A DNA stretch of 64,000 nucleotides from assembly GCA_946407065.1 (NCBI GenBank), contig CAMJMQ010000009.1, positions 1 through 64,000 of the forward strand. Reading direction: 5' to 3'. Numbering within the stretch: the first letter of the stretch is position 1; every line of letters begins with the position of its first letter. Shown here piece after piece: positions 23,670-33,441 of this stretch. Under the pieces are notes generated by a model that was given only the letters and a program-made list of their open reading frames with translations, was not told the DNA's origin and ran no database searches. The position numbers and the translations under genes are program-made. This stretch comes from an uncultured Clostridia bacterium. Its GTDB lineage: Bacteria > Bacillota > Clostridia > Oscillospirales > Acutalibacteraceae.

Positions 23670-23726
23670 CGGGGAACCGTGGGTTTTCTTTTTGCAAGAA
23701 CGGTGTTTTTGCAACCGATCTTGCAC

Positions 23727-23755
23727 TTGATTTCTTTTTTTGCTTATGCTATACT
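23727..23755 (+). promoter_or_regulatory. Sigma-A promoter of the XRE regulator
   Basis: TTGATT at 23727-23732, a 17-base spacer, and TATACT at 23750-23755, 46 bases before the start codon. Confidence 0.7.
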
Positions 23756-23801
23756 TATTTTTGCATATACAACTGTTGATATTTTTTGGAGATTGAGATA
23801 A

Positions 23802-24392
23802 ATGGATGAATTTAAGAAGGTCGTAGCGGGGAATATCACCCGCCTGCGTACCTCAATGAACCTGACGCAGGCTCAGCTCGGCGAGATGCTCAACTATTCG
23901 GACAAGAGTATTTCCAAATGGGAGCGCGGCGAGTCGGTTCCCGATGTTTTTGTGCTCAAAAAGATCGCCGATCTCGCGGGCGTCACGGTGGATTACATCA
24001 TCACCCCGCATGCGGATGATGAACAGATACAACCGAATAAAACCGAAGGCCGCCGTTACAGCCGCCGCTTCATCACGCTGACGGTGCTGGCGGGGATCTG
24101 GGCGCTGGCGGTACTGCTGTTCGTCATCCTGTGGATCGCGGGCATCGTCAATTGGCTGATCTTCGTGTACGCGATCCCTGTCTCATTGATCACGCTGTTG
24201 GTGCTCAATTCCGTATGGGGCGACCGTTCGTGGAACCTGTACATCATCTCGGGCTTGGTATGGGGCATCATCTGCTCGGTTTACCTGACCGCGCTCAAAT
24301 ATAACTGGTGGCAGCTGTTCCTGCTGGGGATCCCGGCGCAGATCATTATCATCTTTGCCTTTTCGATCAGGCGAAAGCCAAAGGCGAAATAA
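23802..24392 (+). CDS. XRE-family HTH regulator with membrane domain
   Basis: A 196-residue protein. Residues about 9-65 are a Cro/CI-type helix-turn-helix (NITRLRTSMNLTQAQLGEML, then YSDKSISKWERGESVPDVFVLKKIA). The phrase SISKWERG is the recognition helix of a common Firmicutes group. A charged linker (residues about 70-90) leads to four membrane helices (residues about 92-190). Such HTH-membrane fusions are widespread but poorly studied; some respond to cell-envelope state. GGAGA lies before ATG 23802. It has its own promoter (23727) and terminator (24421), so no partner gene can be named. Confidence 0.88.
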   Translation: MDEFKKVVAGNITRLRTSMNLTQAQLGEMLNYSDKSISKWERGESVPDVFVLKKIADLAGVTVDYIITPHADDEQIQPNKTEGRRYSRRFITLTVLAGIWALAVLLFVILWIAGIVNWLIFVYAIPVSLITLLVLNSVWGDRSWNLYIISGLVWGIICSVYLTALKYNWWQLFLLGIPAQIIIIFAFSIRRKPKAK

Positions 24393-24420
24393 TCCAGATT
24401 CTTTGCGTGTTTCTACTGTG

Positions 24421-24460
24421 AGTAGAGTGCTTATTGAAGCATTCTACTCCTTTCTTTTTG
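24421..24460 (+). terminator. Rho-independent terminator
   Basis: GAGTAGAGTGCTT-ATTG-AAGCATTCTACTC hairpin followed by a CTTTCTTTTT tract, 28 bases after the XRE gene. Confidence 0.88.
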
Positions 24461-24554
24461 CGTGTAGAATACAATACGGTCAACAGTAGATGGTGAAAGC
24501 AGTCGAATGGGTTGAATTTTGATACCAAAAGGATAAAATGAAGTTAGTATAAAT

Positions 24555-24640
24555 CGTTGTTGTTTCCCCTAATTGCTCTGCCCCGTGAAACGACAACGAA
24601 AGTGTTTCCCATGCGGCAATGGCTCTCTGCCGTCAATAAG
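24555..24640 (+). other. Structured 5' region before degV
   Basis: CGTTGTTGTTTC (24555-24566) and GAAACGACAACG (24587-24598) pair at 11 of 12 positions around a 20-base loop. A second hairpin, GCGGCA / TGCCGT, follows near 24611-24636. The two lie in the likely leader of the degV gene, and no riboswitch class was recognised. The rest of the gap 24461-24681 shows no gene. Confidence 0.45.
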
Positions 24641-24681
24641 GTGAACGTGTTTGATTATGCGAATCAAAAGGAGTGTTTGTT

Positions 24682-25569
24682 ATGAGCTATATTTTAAGTA
24701 CCTGTACAACCGCCGATATGACGAAGGAGATGTTCGAGAAGCTCGACATCCGCTATATCGGTTTTCATTTTGTGGTCAACGGCAGATCCTATACCGACGA
24801 CCTGTATGAGAGCATGAGCGCCAAGGAGTTCTACGGTCATATTCGTGACGGCGCAGATACCTCGACCTCTCAGGTCTCCGTCGGCGAGTATGTCGACTAT
24901 TTCCGCGAGATGCTCAGCGAGGGCAAGGACATCCTGCACGCGTGCCTTTCGTCCGGTATCTCGAACACCGTACAGAGCGCCAACGCCGCGGCGCAGATGC
25001 TGCGCTCGGAGTTCCCCGACCGCAAGATCTATATCGTCGATTCACTCTGCGCGTCCTCGGGCGTGGGTCTGTACATGACCCTGCTCTCACAAAAACGTGA
25101 CGAGGGCATGGATATCGATACGCTCTATCAGTGGGCGCTGGATCATCAGCAGACGGTACAGCACTGGTTCTGCTCCACCGACCTGACCTATTACATCAAG
25201 GGCGGCCGTGTGTCAAAGATCAGCGGTGTGCTGGGCGGCATCTTTGAGATCTGCCCGCTGCTGTGCGTCAGCCCCGAGGGCAAGCTCAAGCCGATCGATA
25301 AGATCAGAACCAAGAAGAAGGTATTGACCGCACTGGTCGATAAGATGGAACAGCACGCCTTGGGCGGCAGGGACTATGACGGTTTATGCTATATCTCCCA
25401 CTCGGATTGCATTGAGGACGCCGAGGCCGTGCGCGATCAGGTTTTGGAACGCTTCAAGAACGTCAAGGAGGTCCCGATCTTCGACGTCGGCACCACCATC
25501 GGCTGTCATACCGGTACCGGTACCGTCGCGCTGTTCTTCGTCGGTGATGAACAGCGAGAGGATTCCTGA
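24682..25569 (+). CDS. degV: DegV family fatty-acid-binding protein (FakB-like)
   Basis: A 295-residue protein of normal DegV length. It begins with the family N-terminus (ILSTCTTADMTKEMFEKLDI), TSTSQVSVGEYVDYF, the Ser/Thr-rich lipid-binding motif SSGISNTVQSA, IVDSLCASSGVGLYM, YIKGGRVSKISG, and the C-terminal TTIGCHTGTGTVALFF. DegV proteins bind a fatty acid and present its carboxylate to the FakA kinase, so that exogenous fatty acids are used for phospholipids; no fakA is in this window. ATG 24682 has AAAAGGAG eight bases upstream. Its stop overlaps the next start by one base (TGATG). Confidence 0.92.
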   Translation: MSYILSTCTTADMTKEMFEKLDIRYIGFHFVVNGRSYTDDLYESMSAKEFYGHIRDGADTSTSQVSVGEYVDYFREMLSEGKDILHACLSSGISNTVQSANAAAQMLRSEFPDRKIYIVDSLCASSGVGLYMTLLSQKRDEGMDIDTLYQWALDHQQTVQHWFCSTDLTYYIKGGRVSKISGVLGGIFEICPLLCVSPEGKLKPIDKIRTKKKVLTALVDKMEQHALGGRDYDGLCYISHSDCIEDAEAVRDQVLERFKNVKEVPIFDVGTTIGCHTGTGTVALFFVGDEQREDS

Positions 25570-26267
25570 TGAATGCCGTTCAAGCGATGAGCCGTGATAT
25601 CGCGAAGAAAAAGCCGAAAACACAGCTGCCCGATTATACGCGCGGTGAAGAGATCTGCAACACCGTGACCCATGTCATCGGGGCGGCCTTTGCCGTAGCG
25701 GCGATCCCGCTGTTGGTCGTTATGGCGACGCTGCACCGCAACCCGTGGGCGATCGTGACCGGCGCGATCTACGGCACGACGCTGTTGATCATGTTTACCG
25801 TGTCCAGCATCTATCACGGACTGCCTGTCGGCAACGCCAAGCGTGTGATGCGGATCATCGATCACTGCGACATCTATTTCTTGATCGCGGGCACCTATAC
25901 GCCGATCCTGCTCGTGGGCATCCGTCCGCTGAATCCGGCGCTGGCATGGTCGATCTTCGGCGTGGAATGGGCGCTGACCGCCATCGCCGTGACGCTGAAC
26001 GCCATCGACCTCAAGCGCTTTGAAAAGGTTTCTATGGTGTGTTATATCGGCATGGGCTGGTGTGTGATCGCGGTGCTGAAGCTGACGATCGACGCAATGA
26101 CGCTGCCCGGCTTCCTCCTGCTTTTGTCGGGAGGTATCGCCTATACCATCGGCGCTGTGCTGTACGGCATCGGCAAGAAGGTGCGCTATATCCATTCGGT
26201 GTTCCATGTGTTCGTCCTGATCGGGAGTGTGCTGCAATTTTTGGCGATCCTCTTTTATGTGATGTAA
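25569..26267 (+). CDS. Hemolysin III / PAQR family membrane protein
   Basis: A 232-residue protein with seven predicted membrane helices. The conserved motifs of the progestin/adipoQ receptor-like family are present: SSIYHGLP after the second helix, IDHCDIYFLIAGTYTPILL in the middle, and HSVFHVFVLIGSVLQFLAIL at the end, supplying the Ser, Asp and His residues that bind zinc in structurally known members. Bacterial members are annotated hemolysin III (YqfA) and probably influence membrane lipid composition rather than lyse cells. It is translationally coupled to degV (one-base overlap), which fits a shared role in lipid or fatty-acid handling. A terminator follows at 26272. Confidence 0.9.
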   Translation: MNAVQAMSRDIAKKKPKTQLPDYTRGEEICNTVTHVIGAAFAVAAIPLLVVMATLHRNPWAIVTGAIYGTTLLIMFTVSSIYHGLPVGNAKRVMRIIDHCDIYFLIAGTYTPILLVGIRPLNPALAWSIFGVEWALTAIAVTLNAIDLKRFEKVSMVCYIGMGWCVIAVLKLTIDAMTLPGFLLLLSGGIAYTIGAVLYGIGKKVRYIHSVFHVFVLIGSVLQFLAILFYVM

Positions 26268-26271
26268 TATT

Positions 26272-26299
26272 AAGCTCCCTCGTTGACGGGGGAGCTTTT
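26272..26299 (+). terminator. Rho-independent terminator of degV operon
   Basis: AAGCTCCC / GGGAGCTT stem followed by TTTTG, five bases after the stop. Confidence 0.8.
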
Positions 26300-26388
26300 G
26301 TCATATCCGCCCAGTTTCTTTCATAGGTTTAGGATAGAGCTTTTACCGAAAACCGGTATTACCGTTGAAAACAGGGGATGTGATAGAG

Positions 26389-27042
26389 ATGCTGATCAAG
26401 TTTGTATCGTTTGTGACGGCTTTTTTACTGCTGGCGTGTACGATCACCGCGATCTCCGCCGCAATGTATGAGGAGCCCGAACAGGTAAGCGAGGAACCTG
26501 TCCCGGCGACCGATGCGCCGACAGAATCAGCGACACAACCGCCTGCGACGGAAAAGCAGCTGCCCGAGGTGCTTGAGCATCCGCAAACGCAGGAAGCGTA
26601 CACGCCGCGCCTGACCTCTCCCGACGTGGATAACACACGGTATTATTCGAGCGAGAATCCGTTCTATGCCGCCGGCTACGGTATGCCGAACTGCACCTGC
26701 TATGCGTGGGGCAGGGCGTATGAGATCAGCGGTGAGCGCCCCGAGCTGTCGCCGTATGACGCGTGCACCTGGTATGATTACAATGCCGAGAATCAGATCT
26801 ATGATTACGGTGATCAGCCTGAGCCGGGCGCGATCGCGTGCTGGGCATACGCTGACGGCGGACCGGGTCATGTGGCGGTCGTCGAGCAGGTGGATGACGA
26901 CACGGTGCTGCTCTCCAATTCCGCCTACAGCGGCGCGGAGTTCTACATGGATACCGTGCCTGTCGACGATCCCTCGGCAGGAAGGGAGAATTGGATCTTT
27001 CAGGGCTATATCTATCCCGATGGCAAGGCGGAGCGCCGATAA
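26389..27042 (+). CDS. Secreted CHAP-domain hydrolase
   Basis: About 217 residues. An N-terminal hydrophobic segment (MLIKFVSFVTAFLLLACTITAISAA) acts as signal or anchor. A Glu/Pro/Thr-rich spacer (residues about 30-75) precedes the catalytic CHAP domain: Cys in GMPNCTCYAWGRAYEISG, His in GPGHVAVVEQVDDDTVLLSNS, and a closing NWIFQGYIYP. The likely role is peptidoglycan amidase or endopeptidase at the cell surface. ATG 26389 is preferred, although GTG 26380 sits at better distance from AGGGGA; TTG 26365 is less likely. It is monocistronic, with the terminator at 27044. Unrelated in sequence to the phage-like CHAP protein at 16554. Confidence 0.82.
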   Translation: MLIKFVSFVTAFLLLACTITAISAAMYEEPEQVSEEPVPATDAPTESATQPPATEKQLPEVLEHPQTQEAYTPRLTSPDVDNTRYYSSENPFYAAGYGMPNCTCYAWGRAYEISGERPELSPYDACTWYDYNAENQIYDYGDQPEPGAIACWAYADGGPGHVAVVEQVDDDTVLLSNSAYSGAEFYMDTVPVDDPSAGRENWIFQGYIYPDGKAERR

Positions 27043-27043
27043 A

Positions 27044-27076
27044 AAAGCCGGAACTGCATGACGCGGTTCCGGTTTT
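27044..27076. terminator. Bidirectional terminator between convergent genes
   Basis: AGCCGGAACTG / CGCGGTTCCGG hairpin with A-rich sequence on the left and TTTTG on the right. It serves the CHAP gene and could also stop the dockerin protease gene, which ends at 27087 on the other strand. Confidence 0.78.
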
Positions 27077-27086
27077 GTCCATTTGA

Positions 27087-28721
27087 TTATGTAAGCTGTG
27101 TGAGCTTGCGCTGCATTTGGGTCGTGTCGGTGATATCGACCGAGCCGTTGTTGTCAAAATCGGCAAACCGCAGTTGTTCTTCATCAAACTTTGCCAGATT
27201 GGCAAAATAGCGTTGGGTGAGTGTCACATCGGTGATCGTAAAATCACCGTCACGGTCAACATCGCCGACCGCTTTGTTGTTGGTGCAAAGCGCTTTAATG
27301 ACAAAGGTGCCGCCGACGGTATCACTCAATTTGGACTGATAGAAGCTCATGATATCCATCGCTGAGGCGGATAAGCCGATCAGATAGCTCTGACCGTATT
27401 CGGATTCGGGTTTGAACAGATAATTGCCGCCTGAGGTGAGCCATTCGTCAACGCCGATCCCGATGTTAGTATCGCCGTTCTTTTCGATCGTGACGCCGAT
27501 CGCTCCTTTTGACTGCGGCGCGTCAAAGCCGTAAACCTCGGCACAGGTATAGCCCTGGTGTTCGATCGTACCTTTCGCAAGCAGTGTCCACTTGCTTGAA
27601 TCGGTGATCGGCGCGCCGTTGGTGTCGACCGGGATGTAGTTGACGGTGTACTTGGAGCCCTCGGAGGTGGATTCAAACACGACCTTGTCGATGTTGTGGT
27701 AACCGTCGGAGAAATCCAACACATTGGCATAGGTCATCTTGCTGAGATTAGGTCGCAGCTGTTTGATGTACTCAAATTCATAGGTAGCGCCGTAAATCTC
27801 GTCCTGTTGGATCTTTGCGTTCGCGTTGATCGGAGAAGCTTCCGCGATCGCGTAGCTCGGGCCGAAGCGGGATTCAAAGAGATACAGATCCTCATAGGAG
27901 ATCCAAAAATAACCATTGTTGCCCCAAAAGCTGCCCCAGCTGTTTTTACACAGCCATGCGCCGGGGGAAGAGGGCAGGGGACCTTCTTTGAAACGGTCGA
28001 CAGCGTAGTTGTCGTCCCAGCCGACGATCTCGATCGCGTGACCGTTGAGCTGATTGGTATCAAGGGACTCACCGTTATAGCAATAAGAAGCGGTGCTTTC
28101 GTTGAGGTAATCGCCGTTATAGTGGAAATTACCGATGACGCCGCCGTACTGAGAAATCGCGGTTTTAATGGTATCGCGATCGTTTCCGTCGAGATAAATG
28201 ACGGAGTTGACCGCCTGATAGGGGTAGAGGTTGTCGGCGGTATGGTGATCGTCGACGGTTTTGCTCTCGTCAAAAAGCTCGTTGTCGATACACCCGAACG
28301 AGGTCAGGTATCCCAGCGCGACATAGGGATATCCCGCCGCGTAATACTCGCGCTGCCAGCCCTTGCCGTTTTCGAGAGCAGTGCCCCAGTAGTTCATGTG
28401 CATGGTCGAGAGGTGGAACGCCTGCTCGTTGTTTTTGAGGAAGAGCGATTCCAGTGTAGCGGTCGAGCTGTATACCCAGCAGGTATTGTATTTTTGTTGG
28501 CGTACCGGTGTGGTGTAGCCCAGTTCCGCCGAACTGTAAGCAGTCGGGAGCGGTTCTTCCGGTTCCAGTGTACCGCCGACCTCGGCGTAATCCGCGGCGA
28601 CGATCGCGGGGTCGACCTGTGCGCCTGTTGCGGCGGTGTCGATCTGTGCCGCGGAGGCGGCAAAGGTCGTTGTGCCGATCAGTGCAGCAGTCAGCAGTAT
28701 GGTGATCGGTTTACGCAGCAT
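27087..28721 (-). CDS. Papain-family (C1) cysteine protease with C-terminal dockerin
   Basis: A 544-residue precursor. Signal peptide residues 1-24 (ending TTTFAASAA). The C1A catalytic set is complete: oxyanion Gln75 and nucleophile Cys81 in TPVRQQKYNTCWVYSS, His228 in LNGHAIEIVGWDDNY, Asn260 in CKNSWGSFWG. A beta-rich region of about 200 residues follows, then a type I dockerin, residues 486-544 (DVDRDGDFTITDVTLTQR, DFDNNGSVDITDTTQMQR). The protease would be held in a cohesin-dockerin complex or on the cell surface. Proteases with dockerins are known from Ruminococcus and Clostridium cellulosomes, but their targets are mostly unknown. The start at 28721 is chosen since GGAGGT then lies six bases upstream; the alternative ATG at 28727 abuts the ribosome site. 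Confidence 0.93.
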   Translation of the reverse strand: MLRKPITILLTAALIGTTTFAASAAQIDTAATGAQVDPAIVAADYAEVGGTLEPEEPLPTAYSSAELGYTTPVRQQKYNTCWVYSSTATLESLFLKNNEQAFHLSTMHMNYWGTALENGKGWQREYYAAGYPYVALGYLTSFGCIDNELFDESKTVDDHHTADNLYPYQAVNSVIYLDGNDRDTIKTAISQYGGVIGNFHYNGDYLNESTASYCYNGESLDTNQLNGHAIEIVGWDDNYAVDRFKEGPLPSSPGAWLCKNSWGSFWGNNGYFWISYEDLYLFESRFGPSYAIAEASPINANAKIQQDEIYGATYEFEYIKQLRPNLSKMTYANVLDFSDGYHNIDKVVFESTSEGSKYTVNYIPVDTNGAPITDSSKWTLLAKGTIEHQGYTCAEVYGFDAPQSKGAIGVTIEKNGDTNIGIGVDEWLTSGGNYLFKPESEYGQSYLIGLSASAMDIMSFYQSKLSDTVGGTFVIKALCTNNKAVGDVDRDGDFTITDVTLTQRYFANLAKFDEEQLRFADFDNNGSVDITDTTQMQRKLTQLT

Positions 28722-28800
28722 ATCCATACCTCCGTGAAGGGATAATCATTCTATCATAGTATAGCATAGTAAATCAGCATTATATTAACACATTTTTTCC

Positions 28801-28830
28801 TGAATGTAAACATTTTGTCGGCACATAATA
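28801..28830 (+). promoter_or_regulatory. Candidate sigma-G (forespore) promoter of gpr
   Basis: TGAATG at 28801-28806, a 17-base spacer, and CATAATA at 28824-28830 resemble the sigma-G consensus (TGAATA, about 17-18 bases, CATACTA). A forespore promoter is expected for gpr from established Bacillus work. Confidence 0.55.
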
Positions 28831-28861
28831 ATGGTAGTTATTCAGGAAAGGAATCGGAATC

Positions 28862-29746
28862 ATGGAACGCAGAACCGACCTCGCCGTAGAGGAGCGCGAG
28901 CTGCTCGGCGAGGATATCAAAGGGATCGATTACACCTCGGAGGAAGTGGAAGGACTGCCGATCGAGCGGCTCCATATCATGACCAAACGCGCCGCCCAAC
29001 TGCTCAAAAAGCCGATGGGACATTACGTGACGGTGGAGCTGCCGCCGTTGACGGACAGTATTCGGGACACCGACAGCCGTGTACAGGCGCTGTCACAGGA
29101 GATCCGCCGTCTGCTCCCCGTGAACGGACTGGTGCTGGTGGCGGGACTGGGCAATGTGGAGATCACCCCCGATGCGCTGGGGCCGAAGACGGCGTCTAAA
29201 GTGCTCGCGACGCGCCATATCCGCGGCGAGGTCGCCCGGTCGACCGGACTGGACAGGCTCAGGGCAGTCGCGGTCGTCAACACCGGTGTGACCGGTCAGA
29301 CGGGGATCGAAACAGGTGAGCTGTTGCAGGGCGTGATCAAGAACATCCGTCCCTCCGCCATGATCGCGGTGGACGCGCTCGCGTCCCGCAGGCTCGAGCG
29401 CCTCGGGTGTACGGTGCAGATCTCCGATACCGGCATCTCGCCCGGCGCGGGGGTTGGTAACCACAGGGTGCGGATCGATGCCGAGACCATGGGTATCCCC
29501 GTGATCGCGATCGGTGTGCCCACGGTGGTGGACGCGGTGACGCTCGCGTTCGACCTATTGGAGATCGATGACGAAAAGGAGAGCGTGGAGCTCTCCCGCA
29601 GTGTATCGCCGCAGGGCAGGAGCATGGTAGTCACGCCCAAAGAGGTGGATCTGCTGATCGACCGTGCCGCGCATCTGATCTCGTTGTCGGTGAACATGGC
29701 GCTGCAAACCGACATCGACACCGAGGATCTGTTGGATCTATTATAA
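28862..29746 (+). CDS. gpr: Germination protease (GPR endopeptidase)
   Basis: A 294-residue aspartic-type peptidase (family A25) that degrades small acid-soluble spore proteins early in germination. It begins MERRTDLAVEERELLGEDI, where the RTDLA(V/M)E segment is the autoprocessing region of the zymogen. The family core is clear: LVAGLGNVEITPDALGPK (active-site Asp region), ATRHIRG, VNTGVTGQTGIETGELLQG, IAVDALASRRLERLGCTVQISDTGI, PGAGVGNHR, and the C-terminal VVTPKEVDLLIDR. Length is somewhat shorter than the 370 residues of Bacillus GPR, as usual in clostridia. AAAGGAA lies nine bases upstream of ATG 28862. Its presence shows the organism can form endospores. Confidence 0.96.
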   Translation: MERRTDLAVEERELLGEDIKGIDYTSEEVEGLPIERLHIMTKRAAQLLKKPMGHYVTVELPPLTDSIRDTDSRVQALSQEIRRLLPVNGLVLVAGLGNVEITPDALGPKTASKVLATRHIRGEVARSTGLDRLRAVAVVNTGVTGQTGIETGELLQGVIKNIRPSAMIAVDALASRRLERLGCTVQISDTGISPGAGVGNHRVRIDAETMGIPVIAIGVPTVVDAVTLAFDLLEIDDEKESVELSRSVSPQGRSMVVTPKEVDLLIDRAAHLISLSVNMALQTDIDTEDLLDLL

Positions 29747-30000
29747 TTCATCCTCTATCGTGGGGGACTCCCGCTTCCGCTGAAGCGTTTCCGATCAATG
29801 TTACCTAAACGCGGAGCAGATCAATTCCTCTGTAGAGTGCGGCATTTATGACGTACCGAGAATGCCGGGCATTTCATTGATCGAAAACGTCGGATAGGGT
29901 ACAAACGTTCCTGTCATGTGGTACGTCGACAATCGCCGTACCCTACAAAACGCATATCCCCTCAACTGGTGCGGTTTGTGATCCGACCCCCTGCCGCGGG

Positions 30001-30066
30001 AGCACCACAGTGGCGCTTAGCCAATCGCGAACACAGGGTCCCCATAACTCCCCGAGTTAGGGTGGG
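30001..30066 (-). repeat. Dispersed structured repeat, copy D (truncated)
   Basis: On the minus strand it carries CCCTAACTCGGGGAGTTATGG and the invariant GCGATTGGCTAAGCGCCACTG, as in copy A, but hairpin 1 is missing. It lies in the 29747-30141 gap. The rest of that gap holds other repeat words, such as GTACGTCGACAATCGCCGTA near 29922, and no gene. Confidence 0.6.
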
Positions 30067-30098
30067 GTCGTTAACGGAACATTTATATTATCTACTTG

Positions 30099-30130
30099 GT
30101 CGGAAGGCGTTTGCCCTCCGACCATTTTCA
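30099..30130 (-). terminator. Terminator at the recombinase end of the mobile element
   Basis: GGTCGGAGGGC / GCCTTCCGACC on the minus strand, 12 bases after the recombinase stop. It also resembles a plus-strand terminator (ATTTTC follows), so it may mark the left end region of the element. Confidence 0.65.
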
Positions 30131-30141
30131 TTATGCCGCGA

Positions 30142-31893
<1,752 letters not shown>

Positions 31894-31956
31894 TCACACC
31901 GAATAGGATACAAGCACACTATACCCTAAGTCGGCGGAAATATCCAGTGAAATATC

Positions 31957-32157
31957 TTATTTTCCCTGAACTAATTTCATCAGCTTTTCCTCTGCCGATG
32001 GAAGAGAGCAATCGGCGGTCCCGAGCGGTATCGCCGCCACGACAGGATAGCTCTTTCCGTCGATTTCTACTGACGATCCGATGTAGGTGTAGCGCATATT
32101 GTCGGGGATGGTTTCTTCTCTGTCATCTGCCTGTGTAATGTAGTTTTTATCGTTCAT
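31957..32157 (-). CDS. tnpW: TnpW-like small transposon protein
   Basis: A 66-residue protein: MNDKNYITQADDREETIPDN, then YTYIGSSVEIDGKSYPV and EEKLMKLVQGK. This size, position directly upstream of the recombinase, and the beta-strand followed by a KLxxLI-like end fit the TnpW family of Tn4451-type elements. Its role is not established; it may assist excision or regulation. AAAGGAG lies nine bases before the ATG at 32157. It is separated by 96 bases from the recombinase start and probably co-transcribed with it. Confidence 0.75.
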   Translation of the reverse strand: MNDKNYITQADDREETIPDNMRYTYIGSSVEIDGKSYPVVAAIPLGTADCSLPSAEEKLMKLVQGK

Positions 32158-32258
32158 TCTATCTCCTTTCGGGAAATCCCTATTTCTTTGTATGACAGCT
32201 CAATTATTGACGACGTTAAGCTTGTCACATTGAACAATTCTATGAGTTAATCTTTTAC

Positions 32259-32287
32259 TTGTAAAACCTCTCAACCTAAGCTAAAAT
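32259..32287 (+). promoter_or_regulatory. Promoter of the dockerin cargo gene
   Basis: TTGTAA at 32259-32264, a 17-base spacer, and TAAAAT at 32282-32287, 28 bases before the start codon. It is read opposite to the mobility genes, so the cargo is an independent unit. Confidence 0.65.
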
Positions 32288-32315
32288 ACACCAAACCGTG
32301 AAGGAGGTTTTTGTT

Positions 32316-33425
32316 ATGAAAATCAAATCTGTTTTATCGTTATCTCTCTGTATGGTGATGATGATGTCCGTATCCGTTCATGCCGAGAGCAGAATGTTAG
32401 GCGACGTCGACGGTGACGGCGAGATCAGCATCACCGACGCGACAGTCATTCAGCGGTACACAGTCGGTATCAAAACGCCTGTCGCCGTTATTTCTTCTGT
32501 CGCGGATATCGACGGCGATCACGCTGTGACCGTGATGGACGCGTCACACCTGCAACGCCGGTTAGTGAATGTATCAGACAGCTATCCAATTTCGAAGCCT
32601 GTCGCAGAACCATCGCCGACTGATCGGTATGTCACGGTTGAGGGCGTCACCTTCGATTTAAAGAAGGTTCCGTCGGAAATCACTCTTACAGATAAAAGCA
32701 TTACCTTGATGCTTTTGCCAAAGAGCGAGATCGATCCTCGAGATATCACGACGGTCGTCAACAACGGTCACTACCGAAACGCAATCGACTACACCGACAG
32801 CCGTTTCAAAGAGAGTTACCTGATTGAAAAGGAAAACGGTATCCTACACGGCTACGATTGTGAAGTGACCGACAGTGAGGATCATCCGCTCGCCTATGTC
32901 TACGCTCATTACAGAAGCGGACTGTACTTTCCTTTCCAGACGACAATCCAGTGTATCGGAGAAGCGCACGGAAGCTTCCCGATCGAGCTGTACTACAAAG
33001 GTGAATTGATCCGCCGAGTGAAAGTCAAGATCGACGTCAACCATGCTCCCGATGATATCAAAAAGACATTACAGATCGTTCGGTCGGCAGAAAAAGCATG
33101 CTGGACTTCGTCCATGACCGACAGAGAAAAGACGAAAGCCTTCGCCGAATACATTCGGGATCACTATACATATGAACAGATCATGTGCGTAGAGGGAGCG
33201 GTTCTAACCGCCTTTGCCGCCAGAGATTTAGGCCTGAAATCCATGCTTCTCTATCCGGGCGGTGAACCAACCCAGCACTACAACCGTCATATCGTTACAT
33301 ATAATCTGTATGCCAATACAGCCGTCCCTGGCGGTCACTGCGCTTGCCTGGTCGAGTATGACGACTTCACCATGCGCTATGATGTGCAGGGTGAGCTGTG
33401 TATCATCAAGGAATATAAATATTAA
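32316..33425 (+). CDS. Dockerin-tagged transglutaminase-like secreted protein (element cargo)
   Basis: A 369-residue precursor with signal peptide (residues 1-23, ending VSVHAES). The dockerin is N-terminal, residues about 29-86: DVDGDGEISITDATVIQR and DIDGDHAVTVMDASHLQR. A beta-rich central region follows. The C-terminal 140 residues resemble a transglutaminase/cysteine protease core: Cys in YEQIMCVEGAVLTAFAARDLGL, His in GGHCACLVEYDDF, Asp in MRYDVQG. The Cys-His-Asp order and spacing fit that superfamily, but catalytic activity is unproven. AAGGAGG lies eight bases before ATG 32316. It lies within the mobilizable element, between TnpW and relaxase, on the opposite strand, with its own promoter and terminator. 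Confidence 0.82.
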   Translation: MKIKSVLSLSLCMVMMMSVSVHAESRMLGDVDGDGEISITDATVIQRYTVGIKTPVAVISSVADIDGDHAVTVMDASHLQRRLVNVSDSYPISKPVAEPSPTDRYVTVEGVTFDLKKVPSEITLTDKSITLMLLPKSEIDPRDITTVVNNGHYRNAIDYTDSRFKESYLIEKENGILHGYDCEVTDSEDHPLAYVYAHYRSGLYFPFQTTIQCIGEAHGSFPIELYYKGELIRRVKVKIDVNHAPDDIKKTLQIVRSAEKACWTSSMTDREKTKAFAEYIRDHYTYEQIMCVEGAVLTAFAARDLGLKSMLLYPGGEPTQHYNRHIVTYNLYANTAVPGGHCACLVEYDDFTMRYDVQGELCIIKEYKY

Positions 33426-33441
33426 TAAATCCATAAGATTT

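Larger units (their letters stand above)
23421..23690 (+). terminator. Operon terminator split by an inserted repeat
   Basis: The left arm AAAATGCCTACGG (23424-23436) and right arm CCGTGGGTTTTCT (23677-23689, followed by T-rich sequence) pair perfectly but are now about 240 bases apart. Joining them at the duplicated CGGGAAACCGT / CGGGGAACCGT rebuilds an ordinary rho-independent terminator with a GAAA loop. The insertion lies in the loop. Confidence 0.65.

Noticed and set aside
27696..28745. 349-codon plus-strand ORF opposite the dockerin protease
   Set aside because: The minus strand encodes a complete signal peptide, catalytic set and dockerin; the plus-strand frame has no such features.
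28831..29199. 122-codon plus-strand ORF overlapping the start of gpr
   Set aside because: It is in a different frame from the clearly recognisable GPR protein and has Arg/Gly-rich shadow composition.
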